Of a DNA stretch of 37,994 nt, positions 16,831-24,335 are shown one piece after another. Under the pieces are notes generated by a model. It was not told the DNA's origin. It saw nothing but the letters and a program-made list of their open reading frames with translations, and ran no database searches. The stretch covers positions 1 to 37,994 of IMG/VR virus record IMGVR_UViG_3300021961_000255, one strand, 5' to 3'. This DNA is from a virus. The translations under genes were made by a program, and so were the position numbers. The number at the start of each line of letters is the position of its first letter. The first letter of the stretch is position 1.

Positions 16831-19089
16831 TCACAGTACATCCATGTCTTCGTTGGCTTCAACAGCTGCGCGGTCCGCCTGCAATGCCGCATCGACTCTC
16901 TGCTGTGCCGCGCTTGCTTCAATCTTTTCCCGCGTGTTCTTGTCGGTCATGTCCAACTGCGCCATTTTCATACGCAAGTCAGCATCGATCTTCATCAGCG
17001 TAATCTGCTTGTCGGTTTCGGCCTTCAGTAGCGCAATTTCCTTTTCGGTCTGCGCCTTAAGACTCTCAAGCTGGAATCGGCTGCTCAACTCGCCCTGAGC
17101 CTGCTGCAATGCCTGCCCCATGCCCTGCATCTGCTGCTGCATCTGCTGCATCTGCTGCTGCACCATCGGGGGAATCTGCTGCGACTGGTTGCCATCAATG
17201 ACTGCCAGCACTCGAGGATCCAGCATTGCGCGCATGCGTTCCGCCCATTGCTGCGCACCAGGGCCGTCCTGAGACTTAAAGAACAAGTCGCCACCCACAG
17301 TCATCAATGTCGGGTTCTGCTCAATCAGCGAAGCATTAATTGCAAACTCCTGCTCGCGGCGCGTGTCGTAATTCTTTGACACCTTTACAGACACATTGAA
17401 ATTCGCGTCAGGTGTCAGCACGTATTGCTTGACGCCATCTGCGCCTGGCATGGCTGGCACAGGCTGTTGCTGCCCTGATGGTCCGCTCATCATGAACGGC
17501 TGACCGATAGGCACGCTCTGGCCTTCGCCCTCTCCGTTAACAATGCGCGCCATGCGCCCGGGGCGCTGACCGTAAATCGGATACAGCAAGGAATTGATAA
17601 TTCGTCCTTCGTGACGAACAGAACGGACGAAATTGTCCATGTAATTCGACGTGCCGCGCTTGCCCTGCTGCTGAATTGCGAGGATGGCTTTTCCGGAGCG
17701 CAACGACGGATCATTTCTGCCCAATTGAGGGTCATTGACGCCGGTCGTCGTCTGCACCGATTCGTTGAACATCTGGAAACTTGCCGCCACCGCAGAAATC
17801 GGCATTTCCACATTGGTACGCTGCGGAGCCCCAACAGCATTTCCGTCCAAGTCTCGCATCTTGTAGGGCAAGTATGCGAAAGCGCGCACGTTGGCTTGGT
17901 TATAGAATTCTTCGTATCCCTCAATCTGACCTTCGGCCACGACCCATGGTGGAACTGGCGCCAGCCCAACCATTTCGACCCATTTCGACAACATGAAATT
18001 GCTTCCCTGCTGCGCGCCGATGGCGGGATACACCAGACCGTCGACCTGCCTGTCGTCGTTATACGGCGGGAGCTCGTTGCCAATTACTTTGACAATTGGG
18101 ATCCACGGTGACGGCCAGTCGGTTTCGTCAAGAATCTGCTTGCCGTCCAGCTTGCACCATTTCACGCTCTTTTCGACTTCAATCCGGCTCTGGATTGGCT
18201 TGGGTTCAGGAAGGCCCTGCAATACCGCCTGTTGCACAAACGACTCAAGATCATCGTCCCACACAGGAATACCCAGGCCGTTGGGGCCGCCAGGCATCAG
18301 GTGCAGCTTGCGAGCCTTCCGTTCCACGTACCAGTATTCGACCACGCGCACCATGCGCGCCTCTTCGCCGTTACCATCCAGCGCCGAAAACCAATTCGGC
18401 ATGTCATCCCCGAGCGCCCGGAATTCTTCGTCGTCTAGTCCTTCGAGCTCGTTTCTCTTGCCGTCATTGTTGTAGGGATATTCTTTCAGGTATTGCTTGT
18501 AGGGAATGTCAGTTCCAATAAATCCCCAGTCGGCGTCAGAACCGTCCGGCTCTTCATGTGTCGGGTCTAGCACGACCCCGTTCTGGTTGTAAATGCGCCG
18601 GCAGTAAACTTCTTGGTCGAAGGTCGCGCCTTTTGCAAACCTGGTCATGATGGCGTAATAGCCTCGGCCAGCAACAACAGCGCGGGTAAACGCCCACGTA
18701 CGAGCATCTGCAGATTCAGATTCACGCTGAATGCGCCGAATAAGACCTTCTCGTAGTTCAATTTCTAGTGGGTCAGTCGGTGGCGCGACACCTCCGAAGT
18801 CGTCCGCGGGGACCAGCTGTATGGATACGTCGGATTCTCTTTCGTCGTTGACAATCTGCGCCACAGGCTCTAACAGCCTGTTGACCGTGATACAAGGACG
18901 GGCCGGACTGGCCGGAAGGTTTCCCTGGGGCGGCTGAGCTTCCCGAGCCCTCTTGACATCATCGGGCCATTGGTCGCCGGCATACATGCGCAAGGACTCT
19001 AGCTCGCGGTCTTTTTGTTTCTGCTCTGCCTCAACGCCTAGCTTAAAACGCTCGAGAGCCTGTTCGTGCAATGTCTTTTTGTCCGCCAT
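16831..19089 (-). CDS. Portal protein, P22-like
   Basis: The 752-residue protein (P22 portal: 725) forms the DNA entry vertex. It starts MADKKTLHEQALERFKLGVE, with ESLRMYAGDQWPDDVKRARE at about residues 31-50, a motif typical of P22-type portals (helix followed by GDQW). A wing/stem/clip body is followed by a Gln/Met-rich segment and a long coiled coil from about 625 to the end (SLKAQTEKEIALLKAETDKQ), matching the P22 helical barrel that extends into the head. AAGGAG lies 13 bases upstream of the start. It is preceded by a tiny gene and by the terminase genes. Confidence 0.9.
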   Translation of the reverse strand: MADKKTLHEQALERFKLGVEAEQKQKDRELESLRMYAGDQWPDDVKRAREAQPPQGNLPASPARPCITVNRLLEPVAQIVNDERESDVSIQLVPADDFGGVAPPTDPLEIELREGLIRRIQRESESADARTWAFTRAVVAGRGYYAIMTRFAKGATFDQEVYCRRIYNQNGVVLDPTHEEPDGSDADWGFIGTDIPYKQYLKEYPYNNDGKRNELEGLDDEEFRALGDDMPNWFSALDGNGEEARMVRVVEYWYVERKARKLHLMPGGPNGLGIPVWDDDLESFVQQAVLQGLPEPKPIQSRIEVEKSVKWCKLDGKQILDETDWPSPWIPIVKVIGNELPPYNDDRQVDGLVYPAIGAQQGSNFMLSKWVEMVGLAPVPPWVVAEGQIEGYEEFYNQANVRAFAYLPYKMRDLDGNAVGAPQRTNVEMPISAVAASFQMFNESVQTTTGVNDPQLGRNDPSLRSGKAILAIQQQGKRGTSNYMDNFVRSVRHEGRIINSLLYPIYGQRPGRMARIVNGEGEGQSVPIGQPFMMSGPSGQQQPVPAMPGADGVKQYVLTPDANFNVSVKVSKNYDTRREQEFAINASLIEQNPTLMTVGGDLFFKSQDGPGAQQWAERMRAMLDPRVLAVIDGNQSQQIPPMVQQQMQQMQQQMQGMGQALQQAQGELSSRFQLESLKAQTEKEIALLKAETDKQITLMKIDADLRMKMAQLDMTDKNTREKIEASAAQQRVDAALQADRAAVEANEDMDVL

Positions 19090-19090
19090 C

Positions 19091-19261
19091 CTACGACGAC
19101 TCCTTCTGAACGTTCATCTGCTCGACGTGCACGCGCTGATGCCGAAACAGGTCAATGAGCCTGTCTCTGTATGTATCTCCTGCGGGCACATATCCGCACG
19201 AACGGCCGCCGACTGACACCAAGCACACAAGGGCCGGAATATTGGCTTTTAACCCATCCAT
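19091..19261 (-). CDS. Small 56-residue protein between terminase and portal genes
   Basis: ATG at 19261 overlaps the end of the large terminase gene by 13 bases, and the TAG at 19091-19093 ends one base before the portal start. The product reads MDGLKANIPALVCLVSVGGR at its start and contains two cysteines. Its second half is a charged helix (YRDRLIDLFRHQRVHVEQMN). It fills the space between terminase and portal exactly, with little non-coding sequence left, which supports a real gene. The family is not recognised. Confidence 0.6.
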   Translation of the reverse strand: MDGLKANIPALVCLVSVGGRSCGYVPAGDTYRDRLIDLFRHQRVHVEQMNVQKESS

Positions 19262-20721
19262 GCCGACGGACCCGTTATCATATTTAAACGACCAGAGGAT
19301 ACCATTCTTTTTTTAGGCGAACCAGCAAAGGTCAGCGCCAGAGCATCCCCGTGGTCAGGACTCGACAACCCGCGAGACTTCATGCTTTCTTTACTTTCCA
19401 ACACAACACGGTCGCGCTTGTCGTGGTGATACCCAGGTGCGGTCAGGTCAGTCTCAAGGTCGGCCGATGAGTCAATAGCACCGAACCGTAGCCAGTCGCG
19501 CATCTTCGACCACATATAGGCGCGCATGTTTGCGACCTTGGGGTCTGGAGACTCCGAACCGAACTGAACCTCGAGTATGTTTCTGTGCCCCATCTGGCGC
19601 AGTCTGTCGCATATGGGGCCACCAATGCCGGTACCGTCCACAAACAGTGTGGCAATGGGGAAGCGGCTCAGGACGTCATCGGCCACGGTGATCAGCCTCA
19701 TGGAATCCCTCGACTGTTCACCCGGTATGACGATTGGTGTAATAGAGCGCGCATCGTTGCCACGACGGAACCGGAACACGCATCGGTCGTCACCTCCCCT
19801 GGCGATATCCAGTCCGCACACCAGGGGGTCGTCGGGCAATACCATCAGCTCGCGATGCTGCGCTTCGTAGACGCTGTCGGACGAGATGTATTGAGAATCG
19901 GACGCCGTCGGCGGAAGGCCACGAACGCGCACGCGCACAAAGTCAGAATCCTCGCCATAGTCGGCGATCCATTCATTAAGCAGCGATTTATTGGTAAATC
20001 TCGAGTTTCGGCTGTCGACGATTGTCTGATTCCACCGCGATTTCTCGGACCCAAAACAGACACGGTGGAACTTGCCGTTAGACCGTGTGGGGTTGCCGAA
20101 AAGGAAGATCATCGGCTCGCCGTCGGTAAGGCCACCCTCCGCAACCTCGAATATTCTCTCGGGAATCGCTGAGGCCTCATCGAAAATGTAAAAACTGGTG
20201 GAGTCCTGCGCGTGCTGACCCGCGAAGGCTTCGGAGTTTTCCTCCTTACTCGACTGCAGCGCCGTAAACCAGGACGCCGGAAAACCTTTGTGGTACATCC
20301 GGTCAGTATTTACGGTAAACCAATCGGCAGTGAGACACAGCGCGGACCACCGGCGCACTGAGGCCCAAGTTTTTGTCGTAAGCTGGGTAAATGTATTAGC
20401 GGTTACCGTGCCCTGACATTGTGGCCTGGTAGACATCAGCCAATTGACGATCCAAGCGACTTCGACGGATTTTCCGATACCGTGGCCAGAACTAACAACG
20501 TGGCGTATCGGGTTTACGGCGTCCATGCCGTTAAACTTGCGGGCCCTCACCTCTTCGCCGATCTGCTTGAGGTGCTCACGCTGCCAACTGTCTGGGCCGT
20601 CGTGCCGCTCGAGCGGTCCGGGCTCACCCCACGGATAGCACGCCATCACAAAACCTAGCGGGTCGGAATAGAACTGCCCGACGAATTCCGCCAATTCTTG
20701 GTCGGCCGAATTACTGCTCAC
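19249..20721 (-). CDS. Terminase large subunit (packaging ATPase and nuclease)
   Basis: The 490-residue protein (P22 gp2: 499) carries a Walker A motif SSGHGIGKS at 77-85 and a Walker B FYIFDEAS at 177-184 (D181, E182). The C-terminal RNase H-like nuclease shows acidic positions in CGLDIARGGDD (D305), FVDGTGIGG (D362) and PDHGDALAL (D456/D459). It powers DNA translocation into the procapsid through the portal and cuts the concatemer. The start overlaps the small subunit gene by 11 bases. The P22-like head and the redundant ends of the assembly suggest headful packaging, but the terminase type was not proved from sequence. Confidence 0.93.
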   Translation of the reverse strand: MSSNSADQELAEFVGQFYSDPLGFVMACYPWGEPGPLERHDGPDSWQREHLKQIGEEVRARKFNGMDAVNPIRHVVSSGHGIGKSVEVAWIVNWLMSTRPQCQGTVTANTFTQLTTKTWASVRRWSALCLTADWFTVNTDRMYHKGFPASWFTALQSSKEENSEAFAGQHAQDSTSFYIFDEASAIPERIFEVAEGGLTDGEPMIFLFGNPTRSNGKFHRVCFGSEKSRWNQTIVDSRNSRFTNKSLLNEWIADYGEDSDFVRVRVRGLPPTASDSQYISSDSVYEAQHRELMVLPDDPLVCGLDIARGGDDRCVFRFRRGNDARSITPIVIPGEQSRDSMRLITVADDVLSRFPIATLFVDGTGIGGPICDRLRQMGHRNILEVQFGSESPDPKVANMRAYMWSKMRDWLRFGAIDSSADLETDLTAPGYHHDKRDRVVLESKESMKSRGLSSPDHGDALALTFAGSPKKRMVSSGRLNMITGPSAWMG

Positions 20722-21115
20722 TCAGTCTTTTGCGTGCGGCATTCAGCCGGCTTACCAAGTCGAGGCTTCCTGAGTGCTGCAGTTCCTGAGGCTGTTCCTT
20801 CGGCTTGTCGATGGCGCGATTAAGCAGGTCAGTAAAGGCCTGAACGCTAGGGTCCTTTGACCAGATTTCCACCATTTCTTCATCTGCTGATAACTCGTGC
20901 GGCTGTTTGTCAAAACGCACAAAACGGCCCGTCTTTTTGTCGCGCACGACAAGATATGACAGTCCCTTAGCGTTTGCGACCTGTGCCGCAATGAGGGGCT
21001 CAAGGTGCGGCATGATAAGCGCACGGGCAGCCTCTCGGGCCTCAGCCTTACTCAGCAGGTTATTCTTTGACCCCTTCGGCCGTCCTGCTCCGGGTCTTTT
21101 CCCGCCGGATGCCAT
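20711..21115 (-). CDS. Terminase small subunit (putative)
   Basis: The 134-residue protein starts MASGGKRPGAGRPKGSKNNL, a basic Gly/Arg/Pro-rich segment (GAGRPKGS) seen at the start of many phage small terminases. The remainder is helical and charged. It immediately precedes, and overlaps by 11 bases, the large terminase gene, which is the classic order. It should recognise the packaging site and deliver the DNA to the ATPase. No clear ribosome site precedes the ATG at 21115, and the gene starts inside the 3' end of the upstream small gene, so translation is probably coupled. Confidence 0.72.
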   Translation of the reverse strand: MASGGKRPGAGRPKGSKNNLLSKAEAREAARALIMPHLEPLIAAQVANAKGLSYLVVRDKKTGRFVRFDKQPHELSADEEMVEIWSKDPSVQAFTDLLNRAIDKPKEQPQELQHSGSLDLVSRLNAARKRLSEQ

Positions 21116-21248
21116 GAATAATTATGATATCACGGCGCCCCAAAAATAATTCCTTAAGCTGCTCCACGGTGGTGAGCTCGCCATCGAAAAAGCACGGGGC
21201 GCGATAGTCCCGTAGGCCCTGCTCGTCGGTAGTGATGATATTCCTCAT
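21060..21248 (-). CDS. Small hypothetical protein upstream of the terminase genes
   Basis: I choose ATG 21248, which forms an ATGA overlap with the stop of the gene before it; a slightly longer frame from 21260 is less natural. The 62-residue product starts MRNIITTDEQGLRDYRAPCF and contains LTTVEQLKELFLGRRDIIII, a helix followed by a strand, with a basic C-terminus. Its last 56 bases overlap the start of the small terminase gene. The family is not recognised. It may be a small accessory of the packaging genes, or a leader coupling translation into them. Confidence 0.5.
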   Translation of the reverse strand: MRNIITTDEQGLRDYRAPCFFDGELTTVEQLKELFLGRRDIIIIHGIRREKTRSRTAEGVKE

Positions 21249-21724
21249 GCACGGCACCACCCGGGACGACGCGGCCGCCCGTCGTCTTTCAGCCCTAGCG
21301 ACTCAATATACCCCCAGGGGCACTCCTCGCCGTGTGCGCTGATGTCATATTCGCAGATATTGCACACTGTCACGGTTCCATCGATACAGGTCGGGTCCGG
21401 CACGACTGACACAAACGCGTCACCTTCCGCGATTGACTGCAGGCGATCATCTGGGCCGAAACGCTCGCAAGGTTCACTCTCGACAGTTAGCGCGTCAGCG
21501 ATGCACAGGCAAGCATGGTAGATGTTGTAGGCCCGCTGAAAATCCCGCAAGAATTCGACTTTGCCGGCCTCGTTTGAGAGCGTGTATCGCACCTTCGGCA
21601 GGTTCAGGGTCTCCCGGTTTCGCCGGACCGTGGTGTAGCGCGGTGACTGTGTGACGGACCAATCCGACACCGTGTAGTTTATTTCGTCGCCTGCTCCAAT
21701 TAATTCAAGTATCTGGTTTGCCAT
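21245..21724 (-). CDS. Hypothetical zinc-ribbon-containing protein, first gene of the virion block
   Basis: The start is ATG 21724 (MANQILELIGAGDEINYTVS), with GGGGGGA about five bases upstream and a promoter a further 40 bases back. The 159-residue product has CNICEYDISAHGEECPWGYI near residues 120-140, a pair of Cys pairs that could bind zinc. The N-terminal half appears mixed alpha/beta. Being first after the promoter, it may be a regulator of the late block, but no DNA-binding motif is obvious. A longer frame from 21772 would start upstream of the likely transcription start and is rejected. Confidence 0.6.
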   Translation of the reverse strand: MANQILELIGAGDEINYTVSDWSVTQSPRYTTVRRNRETLNLPKVRYTLSNEAGKVEFLRDFQRAYNIYHACLCIADALTVESEPCERFGPDDRLQSIAEGDAFVSVVPDPTCIDGTVTVCNICEYDISAHGEECPWGYIESLGLKDDGRPRRPGWCRA

Positions 21725-21763
21725 TTTATCCCCCCGCAGCTGGCCCCCATCGGCCATATAAAA

Positions 21764-21792
21764 ATAATACATTGGGGCGCGTTCAGCGTCAA
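21764..21792 (-). promoter_or_regulatory. Sigma70-like promoter for the virion gene block
   Basis: On the minus strand TTGACG (21792-21787), a 17-base spacer and TATTAT (21769-21764) fit the host consensus in 10 of 12 positions. Transcription should begin near 21757, about 33 bases ahead of the ATG at 21724. It is back-to-back with the rightward ArdC promoter, with two A/T tracts between. Confidence 0.75.
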
Positions 21793-21823
21793 CATGTTTT
21801 TTTTAATTTTGGTGTTTTTTTTG

Positions 21824-21852
21824 TTGACAAACGTTTAAGTAGTATTTAATAT
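21824..21852 (+). promoter_or_regulatory. Sigma70-like promoter for the ArdC operon
   Basis: TTGACA (21824-21829), 17 bases, then TAATAT (21847-21852). The -35 box is perfect. The start should fall near 21859, giving a leader of about 37 bases. An AAACGTTT palindrome (21829-21836) begins at the last base of the -35 box and could be an operator. T8 runs just upstream (21796-21803 and 21815-21822) resemble an UP-element or intrinsic bend. Confidence 0.78.
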
Positions 21853-21895
21853 ACGCATATCGGCCGTGGGGGTCGATTCGGACTTAGGGGGAATC

Positions 21896-22732
21896 ATGGA
21901 CGTATACGAAATTGTCACCAATAGGATCATCAAGTCACTTGAAGCCGGCGTAGTGCCGTGGCAGAAGCCTTGGAGCTCGTCCACGGGGCGGCCGTGTAAT
22001 TATCTGACCCGCAAGCCTTACCAGGGAGTTAACGTATGGCTAACGGCGTCTGCAGGCTACTCTAGCCCGTTCTGGCTATCATTTAAGCAGGTATCAGACC
22101 TGGGCGGCAAAGTACTTAAGGGCGAAAAAGGTACGCCTATCGTAAGATACTCAAAATACACAAAAACAGACGCGGACGGCAACGAGCGCGAGCTTTTCTT
22201 TATCCGGTATTCTACGGTTTTCAATGTTGCCCAGACGTCCGGACTCGACATCGAACAGCCTGGCGAACATGTGCCAAACGTCAACGCTGACGCAATTGTC
22301 GCCAACTACCACGGCCCCGCCATTATCCATGGCCACGACCGGGCATTCTACAGCCCGGCGAGGGACCAGATCAGCCTGCCGGCGCCCAGTAATTTTAACA
22401 GCCCGGACGCGTACTACTCCACGCTCTTCCATGAGCTCGTACATTCGACCGGACACAGCTCGCGCCTAAATAGGCTGTCTGATACGGCATTTTTCGGTAG
22501 TGAACAGTATTCGAAAGAAGAACTCGTCGCCGAGCTTGGTGCTGCTTTTTTGTGCGCCGAAGCAGGAATCAGCAACGAAGAGGCACAGAGTGCGTCATAT
22601 ATCAATGAATGGCTCAAGGTCCTTAAGTCGGACCGCCGACTGATCGTAAGCGCCAGCTCTCAGGCTCAAAAGGCTTGCAGCCTAATCCTGGGACTGTCGG
22701 TCACCGAGCGGCACGGCGGAGATGAGGAGTAA
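21896..22732 (+). CDS. ardC: ArdC-type antirestriction protein (ssDNA-binding domain plus zincin-like peptidase domain)
   Basis: ATG 21896 follows AGGGGGA by five bases; a GTG at 21866 is rejected because it lacks a site. The product has 278 residues. The N-terminal domain (about 1-120; IVTNRIIKSLEAGVVPWQKP, then Trp-rich strands) is typical of the ArdC ssDNA-binding part. The C-terminal domain has HELVH at 179-183, a zinc-binding HExxH, with a downstream Glu in EELVAELGAA (about 208-217) as the likely third ligand. ArdC proteins of conjugative plasmids protect incoming DNA from restriction. Here it is the first gene of the only rightward operon, with its own promoter and a terminator. I infer an early-expressed shield for entering phage DNA. 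Confidence 0.88.
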   Translation: MDVYEIVTNRIIKSLEAGVVPWQKPWSSSTGRPCNYLTRKPYQGVNVWLTASAGYSSPFWLSFKQVSDLGGKVLKGEKGTPIVRYSKYTKTDADGNERELFFIRYSTVFNVAQTSGLDIEQPGEHVPNVNADAIVANYHGPAIIHGHDRAFYSPARDQISLPAPSNFNSPDAYYSTLFHELVHSTGHSSRLNRLSDTAFFGSEQYSKEELVAELGAAFLCAEAGISNEEAQSASYINEWLKVLKSDRRLIVSASSQAQKACSLILGLSVTERHGGDEE

Positions 22733-22735
22733 ATC

Positions 22736-22942
22736 ATGGGTGGGATCATACATATCACGCTCACGGGACCGCTAGCGGGTACGCCTGCTTGTGGATTGTC
22801 TCGGGCCGAGATGTTGGAGCGCGGGGAATCCGGTATCCATATGCCGTACAGCGCCAAAGGCGAAGCGGCCATCCTGGCGCGGGGGGATGTGTGCCCGGAC
22901 TGCAAACGGGCGTGGGTCGAAGCCTTGGAGGATGACGAATAA
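22736..22942 (+). CDS. Small zinc-binding protein partnered with ArdC
   Basis: The 68-residue product starts three bases after the ArdC stop, so it is in the same operon. It begins MGGIIHITLTGPLAGTPACG and ends with CPDCKRAWVEALEDDE; the CxxC pair together with the earlier His and Cys could hold one zinc ion. The mid-part (SGIHMPYSAKGEAAILARGD) has no known motif. It could assist ArdC, or be an unrelated small early protein. The terminator lies 42 bases downstream. Confidence 0.65.
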   Translation: MGGIIHITLTGPLAGTPACGLSRAEMLERGESGIHMPYSAKGEAAILARGDVCPDCKRAWVEALEDDE

Positions 22943-22983
22943 ATACCATGAAGAACTGAGCAACGCGACGTACATGTAAAACT

Positions 22984-23029
22984 GGGCGCAGGTTGGGAAT
23001 GTGCTCTCAGCCTGCGCCCTTTTTGTTTT
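22984..23029 (+). terminator. Rho-independent terminator of the ArdC operon, probably bidirectional
   Basis: GGGCGCAGG (22984-22992) pairs perfectly with CCTGCGCCC (23011-23019); an 18-base loop lies between and TTTTTGTTTT follows. On the minus strand the same hairpin follows the stop of the last gene of the leftward block and is trailed by AGTTTT, so it can also end transcripts from that side. Confidence 0.88.
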
Positions 23030-23570
23030 AATCGTCGACGCTGTATTTCTTGTCCTGCCGCTTTAGCACCGGCCATTGTCCACCAGGATCAACAAACGAC
23101 AGATCCTGTACAAGCACATGATTAGTCGGCTGAGCGGTAAATCTTCCGTTATCTAATGCGATAACGAAAAATTCTTTAGCCTGGTCTGGGCTCTCCGACC
23201 ACCCGTCGTTCATAGGGACGATCGTAAATAGATACTCCCCCTGCAGCTTTGACCCATCCCGCAACTTAACGTGACATCTTGCGCGTTTCAAAAACGGGTA
23301 AGCGACTAACGCAAAGTCTGTGCCATAACAATCCCAAGTTTGCGCTTCGTGCGTGTGCCATTCTGGCGCCTCACCATGCGACAGCATGTGCAGGGGAATG
23401 TTGCGGTACACTGCGCCATTCTCCAATAAGACGTGACAACCGAACGTGCGCCCGGGCAGGCTTACAAGGCCAAACCACGCCCCGCGTATGGGCTCGAGTA
23501 CGCCAACTGCGCCAGGGTCAACCCACACATAGATATGAGGCTCGATCGGGCCCGCTCCGCTCCAAATCAC
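23028..23570 (-). CDS. Conserved phage hypothetical, last gene of the leftward early block
   Basis: The 180-residue product begins MIWSGAGPIEPHIYVWVDPG. It contains GAWFGLVSLPGRTFGCHVLL, then the NGAVYRNIPLHML and AQTWDCYGTDF segments, followed by GEYLFTIVPMNDGWS and KEFFVIALDNGRFTAQPTNH. I have a memory of this motif order from many unrelated phage hypotheticals, usually near replication or packaging genes, without a known function. It is beta-rich, with no membrane span and no catalytic motif I can name. The ATG overlaps the preceding gene by four bases. It ends at the shared terminator. Confidence 0.7.
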   Translation of the reverse strand: MIWSGAGPIEPHIYVWVDPGAVGVLEPIRGAWFGLVSLPGRTFGCHVLLENGAVYRNIPLHMLSHGEAPEWHTHEAQTWDCYGTDFALVAYPFLKRARCHVKLRDGSKLQGEYLFTIVPMNDGWSESPDQAKEFFVIALDNGRFTAQPTNHVLVQDLSFVDPGGQWPVLKRQDKKYSVDD

Positions 23571-23755
23571 GAGCCGATACGTCCGCTCATTGAGCCGGAA
23601 ACGATACTCCCGCTCACGTAGGCCGACAACAGATTACAGATCAGGCCCCTCATAGTAAAACCTTCTGCTTGGGCCTTCTGGCGTGCCGCATACCACAACG
23701 ACCGATCAAGTCCATACAGTGAATACGCTACCGTCTTTTTTTCCACGTTATCCAT
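23567..23755 (-). CDS. Ribbon-helix-helix-like small protein (possible regulator)
   Basis: The 62-residue product starts MDNVEKKTVAYSLYGLDRSL. The pattern KKTVAYSLYGLDRSLWYAAR, then QAEGFTMRGLICNLLSAYVS, fits a short beta strand followed by two helices with a turn before the second (EGxxMRxLIxxLLxxYV). Arc/MetJ-type ribbon-helix-helix repressors have the same size and layout. It is the only clear DNA-binding candidate in the genome and could act on the palindromic operators seen in the promoters. An antitoxin-like role is another option, but no toxin partner is adjacent. AGAGGGGA lies upstream of the start. Confidence 0.55.
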   Translation of the reverse strand: MDNVEKKTVAYSLYGLDRSLWYAARQKAQAEGFTMRGLICNLLSAYVSGSIVSGSMSGRIGS

Positions 23756-23819
23756 ACTTTCATGTCCCCTCTTGTTATTCCATGCCGGAGACTATCGCCG
23801 GCCGGTGGTTGGTGAATGT

Positions 23820-24335
23820 TTATATCGCCGCCGCCTGTCTAGCCTTTTCCGCCGCCCGCTCTCGTCGCCTAGCTATAACTGGATTTATGTCAACGCAGGG
23901 GCATCGTTCGGCGTAACTGTGCGCAGTGTGGGCGGCCCGACGGCCGCACGGCACCAGCCGAAGGTCTGGGTCACGTAGACCACGCTCCCCGGTTCCACCC
24001 GTACATCGCGCCATCTGCCAGCCGCCATCGTGGCATTCTCGGCAGTGTACATAGGTTCGAAAGTCGGCGCCTGGGGACACCGGGGCCAGTCGGCGCATGC
24101 GCGCTTCACGGTCTTTCTCTCGGCCAATCCGTACAACTTCCTCGCGTATGGTTCCTACGTCAGGTAACGCCGCCTGGTACTCCCGCCGCGGAAGCTTGGC
24201 TAAACGCTCACAGGCCAGCATAACCAGTCCGCGGTCGAGGTCGGCCAGTTCGTGCAGGTAAACGGCCAGTACCGCCTCGTCAGCCTCTGACGACCTTGCG
24301 ATGGCGAGTGCTTGAAGCGCCGTCTTGACGCTCAC
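23820..24335 (-). CDS. Hypothetical with N-terminal helical replication-type domain and C-terminal zinc site
   Basis: The 171-residue product starts MSVKTALQALAIARSSEADE. The first 75 residues (VLAVYLHELADLDRGLVMLA and REYQAALPDVGTIREEVVRI) resemble N-terminal domains of phage proteins that load or recruit the replicative helicase. A cluster CRECHDGG, followed by C, PCGRR and RCPCVDINP, suggests a zinc-binding C-terminal part. No helicase gene is visible, so an interaction with a host helicase is possible. The start overlaps the methyltransferase stop by four bases. Function is inference. Confidence 0.55.
   Translation of the reverse strand: MSVKTALQALAIARSSEADEAVLAVYLHELADLDRGLVMLACERLAKLPRREYQAALPDVGTIREEVVRIGREKDREARMRRLAPVSPGADFRTYVHCRECHDGGWQMARCTGGTGERGLRDPDLRLVPCGRRAAHTAHSYAERCPCVDINPVIARRRERAAEKARQAAAI

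Noticed and set aside
17100-17165. CTG/CAG-rich tandem repeat in the portal gene
   Set aside because: The repeats simply encode a Gln/Met-rich linker before the portal coiled coil and are imperfect. No separate element is needed to explain them.
21866-21898. Upstream GTG start for ArdC at 21866
   Set aside because: It would lie within about seven bases of the predicted transcription start and has no ribosome site, whereas ATG 21896 has AGGGGGA at ideal distance.
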